A stretch of 64,000 nt of DNA, from assembly GCA_916610825.1 (NCBI GenBank), contig OU744451.1:16949307-17013306 (forward strand), written 5' to 3'. The position numbers were made by a program, and so were the translations under genes. This document shows, piece after piece, positions 60,825 to 64,000 of the stretch (positions are counted from its first letter, which is position 1; each line of letters opens with the position of its first letter). The notes under the pieces are model-generated. The model had not been told where the DNA came from and ran no database searches. It saw only the letters and a list, made by a program, of their open reading frames with translations. This DNA comes from Haliclystus octoradiatus (Eukaryota > Cnidaria > Staurozoa > Stauromedusae > Haliclystidae).

Positions 60825-62320
60825 GACATCCCTAGGCATTTAACTGGAATTGTTCATTGTGGAATTGTTCAATAATACTTTTTTACTTACTGTGTATAGG
60901 TTTTTCTCGTTTTTCTATGTCGATTTGTTTAATCTTCATACATAGCCTCGCTTTGTAATTTGATACATGGTGGCAGTAAAGAAATTTTAATCACATTATT
61001 GAACTACATAATGCAGGGCTACTATATCTGATGGTATTCCTTTAAATTAAATCAAAAGATTGCACTGAAACTGGACAGCCTCGCTTTCATGTTTCTACTG
61101 GGAATACCATTAATTACATTTCGAAATTAAGGCATTTTGCCTACTCCGATTTCGGAACATTTAGGATATGTTGTTAAGCATAAAATTTGACCCTACAATT
61201 GATGAAAAATGCTTCTGCTGCAATTTGTGTGAGGTTAAGGCTTACATTGGTTTAAAATGACTGTACTACTTTGCCCTCAGGTTTCCAAGTGTTTGTCGAT
61301 AGAATATATATACAAGTAAAAAAACAGAAGACGATTTGAGAGTTTGTGAGCCGAGACGAAACCCTCTGTCTCGCCAATGAATTGTGTATCATTTAAAGTG
61401 TGATTAGTGTGATGCGAATTATATCGGTTTTGCACGCTGATAACTCCATCAATACATTGGTGATGATGGTGGGTCAGCCGTCGACCATCACTTGCAAACC
61501 CATAACAAAAATTACAGGAAATCTGCCCACATGTTTTCGGTTATTCAAAAATGCAATTCAAAACTTGACTGTTTGGTTCATGGAACGTTGGCAATTAGAA
61601 AACTGAAACTGACTCTCGACATTCAAAGAAATTCAATTAAGTCGCGATTTTTAGTTCAATGGTTTCCATTTTTCACAGCGTTCTATTGTTTTTATATCTG
61701 TTGACTCTTTCGTCATTCTCACTTTTTAAACAATAGCCATAGAATGTTAAATTTATATGTTAGCACATTTTACCTATAGATATTTTGCAATTTCATAAAA
61801 TATTTATTTTATCCTTGATAATGACTACAGCAAAGTCAAAACAAATTTAATCGTGATTTTGTGTCGCCATTTTTCATTCTAAAATCTTTTTCGATGAAAA
61901 CTTTAATTTAATTTATAATTTATCTAGTGTCTCAACTTGCAAAATGTCGTGGCCATCGTTATACATTAAAAATGACTCCCTTCTTCAGATTAACAACGAT
62001 CTTTTTTCAATTATTTGGAGAAAGACGAGGTGCAAGTTTTATAAATTAATGAATGCTAAGTAATTAATAGATCATATAAATATATCGTCACAGCAATATA
62101 TTGATCTATCATCTCAAATACATAATTTGAATTTTCCAGCTGTATAGCTGTTTAATATTTCCTAAATATTATTGTTAAAATAAAATCTTGATTATTGTTT
62201 CTGACATCTAATTTAATTTTTATATAATTAACGAATCAATGATGAGTTACCTATATTAAGTAAAGTATCATAATGCATTATCATACTGTCCATGAGTTTC
62301 TAATTAATTTAGTAAGGGTT
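60825..62320. other. AT-rich spacer, no gene seen
   Basis: Between the fold-back element and the 3' end of ShKT gene C. Short ORFs only, with no domain recognised and no clear repeats. Confidence 0.4.
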
Positions 62321-63194
62321 TCAATTGGTTTTGCAGAATCCACATGTCTTTTTACATTTTCTGTGAGCATGAATGATGTAGTGAAAACAACGATTAAACA
62401 TTCGAAAGGACGCACAATTTGGTTCTGTATCGACGCAACCTTCCAAGATGGGATCTAGAATCATAACAATCACAAGATACAATACTAAATAAATTGTTAA
62501 TCAGAAAAAATATGTTTCTTAGACAATAAAATAATAGCACTTGTATCATGTTGTCGAAGCGTCTTTGAAATTAACAAATACAAATCGATCCTCAGTTTGA
62601 TGTACTCTGATACGAACATCTGGGTGCGTAATGAGACATGAAAGGGGCTTGAGAAGTCACGACCCACCGGGCGAGTTATTTTGGCTTCATGAGTGTCTGC
62701 CAGCACCCAAAGTGTTTGTATCAGAGAGCTTAACAAGAATAACCGTTTTCTATTTGCTTTATAAAATAAATGCACTGTTTATTTTATTTTGATGCTAAAA
62801 AGGTCAAAATAATGATTGCATGTAAATTTTCCTTAAAATGACGTAAAATGATGTATTTTCAAGCGCTCTATAAAACAATATCTTCCTTTATTATCGGAGC
62901 GCCATTTTGTTTGTATTGCTATTACGTTGCGTTTTTGGGCTTCAAAACAAAACCCATAATTTTCCGAGTTTAAATAACCTGTCACAAACATCAACAACAA
63001 CCAATCAGCGATCAGTATCACATTCGATGATTTTATAAGCATATATATATATATATACAATGTACCTTCACAAGCACTACATGTTAGCGCACAGTATTTC
63101 TTCATGAATTCTTTGTTTTTTTCACAGAACTTATACTTTCTATAGAAGTTACATATTCCTTTGTCGAGTTTGTCAGTGCATTTTGGTTGGGGTG
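62321..63194 (-). CDS. ShKT gene C, partial: two ShKT exons (first exon outside window)
   Basis: Minus-strand exons 63194-63066 and 62454-62321. The first has a domain starting CTDKLDKGIC and ending CSAC, spacing 8-8-10-3-2; it begins after TATATAG and ends at G/GTACAT in phase 1. The second starts after TTCTAG in phase 1 and encodes CVDTEPNC through CKKTCGFC then KTN and TGA, spacing 6-8-10-3-2. Domain spacings and intron phases equal those of genes A and B, so this is a third paralogue. No signal-peptide exon was recognised between 63195 and 64000; it is probably beyond the right edge. Intron 1 is therefore longer than about 0.8 kb. Confidence 0.78.
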
Positions 63195-64000
63195 CTATAT
63201 AAACAAAGAAAGCACTATAAGCTAGTTTATAACAACCGTTAGTGTTTCTCACATTCCAACTAGGTTTCATAATGTTAATGGCATACGAGTAGAATTATGA
63301 ACTTGTTAGTACACCTAATATATTTTGATAATTTACAAATTTAAATTTAAAATTTCAAATGTAATCTGAAACATTAAGATTTCCATGCAAGTCATGTATA
63401 TATAAGAACGTGCTTATCTGCAATTTTGAGCACTATTAAATTGAGATGTGCCTATACTATTTGCGAATCTATTGCTCACTACTTTGATAGTTTGAGTACC
63501 TTGGTATGGCTAAAATGATTTTTTCATGTTGATTTTCAGCACATTGACTAACCCATATTGACATCTTGAGCTATAACCAGCGAATTCAGTCCCTTGTTCA
63601 CTGAGCAGTACTGATTACGGCTAATTGCCTGAAACAAGCGCTTGTCTGCTGCTTTAAAAAAGGTTTTACCTAATGAAGGACTACATACATTTCTATATAT
63701 CCTATAAAATTTCAGGGATTAGGGGTTTTTAAATTTTAAATATCACATTAAATTTCTTTTTGGTTTAGAAAATTGACAATCTACTTTTGTATTAGCCTGC
63801 GTTACAGACCGCGATTCATTCACAAAAGAATAGGGTCTGTGTGAATTGCTCGGTTTCTCTGCCCGGGCCTCGTATCAGAATAAGATTGATGTCACATAAT
63901 TATGCAAGATTAAGATGATTCTCACCGAGATACTCACATTACTTTGTTCACTTCAGTTGACATGATTGCAATAAGTTCTATTTTAGGCTTCGTAGCTATG
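63195..64000. other. Probable intron 1 of gene C / spacer
   Basis: No gene recognised. A GC-richer patch at 63795-63875 includes GCCTGCGTTACAGACC, which could be the end of a MITE whose other end lies outside the window. Confidence 0.35.

Noticed and set aside
62497-62775. 92-codon minus ORF between the two exons of ShKT gene C
   Set aside because: It has no recognisable domain and lies in the predicted intron; not enough to call a gene.
1-64000. CRISPR arrays, operons or other prokaryotic features
   Set aside because: Introns with GT..AG ends, LINEs, MITEs and microsatellites show eukaryotic DNA; no spaced direct-repeat arrays of CRISPR type exist here.

Overview
The window looks like AT-rich, intron-bearing, repeat-laden DNA of an early-branching animal, most likely a cnidarian. 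The support is a family of small secreted ShKT-domain genes and a mix of transposons typical of such genomes: Gypsy, BEL/Pao, LINE, hAT, MULE, a RAG1/Transib-like element and many MITEs. The species cannot be read from the sequence, and no tRNA, rRNA or ordinary housekeeping gene was recognised.

Left third (1-30.9 kb): a decayed LINE (about 0.96-2.35 kb) and a lone signal-peptide exon (4249-4336, minus) are followed by a tandem duplication of about 12.7 kb. Unit 1 is 5401-18069 and unit 2 is 18070-30924. Each unit holds a tail-to-tail pair of two-ShKT-domain genes, A on plus and B on minus. Both are rebuilt here from three exons with phase-1 introns. The two units match without a difference I could see over the first 4.3 kb and diverge visibly afterwards. 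Their (CATA)n arrays differ in length (101 versus 45 units), and unit 2 carries 335 bp and 77 bp blocks absent from unit 1. Three MITEs sit at the same sites in both units and so predate the duplication.

Middle (31.6-48.9 kb): a broken Ty3/Gypsy element has been split by three later insertions. The first is a spliced DNA-transposon gene of about 600 codons whose catalytic layout matches the RAG1/Transib superfamily. The second is a 5'-truncated LINE with an intact 843-codon ORF. The third is a 3.8 kb hAT element that itself contains a Harbinger-type MITE and a second hAT element. Exact target-site duplications mark both hAT insertions.

Right third (48.9-64 kb): a broken BEL/Pao element on minus is split by a MULE DNA transposon with its own short terminal repeats. 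Next come a reverse-transcriptase retroelement (57.4-59.1 kb), a 1.5 kb fold-back element whose arms pair over most of their length, and a further ShKT gene (C, minus) with two exons in the window and its first exon outside.

The only likely host genes are the ShKT genes. They form a cluster of small secreted cysteine-rich proteins expanded by segmental duplication, embedded in a transposon-dense neighbourhood.
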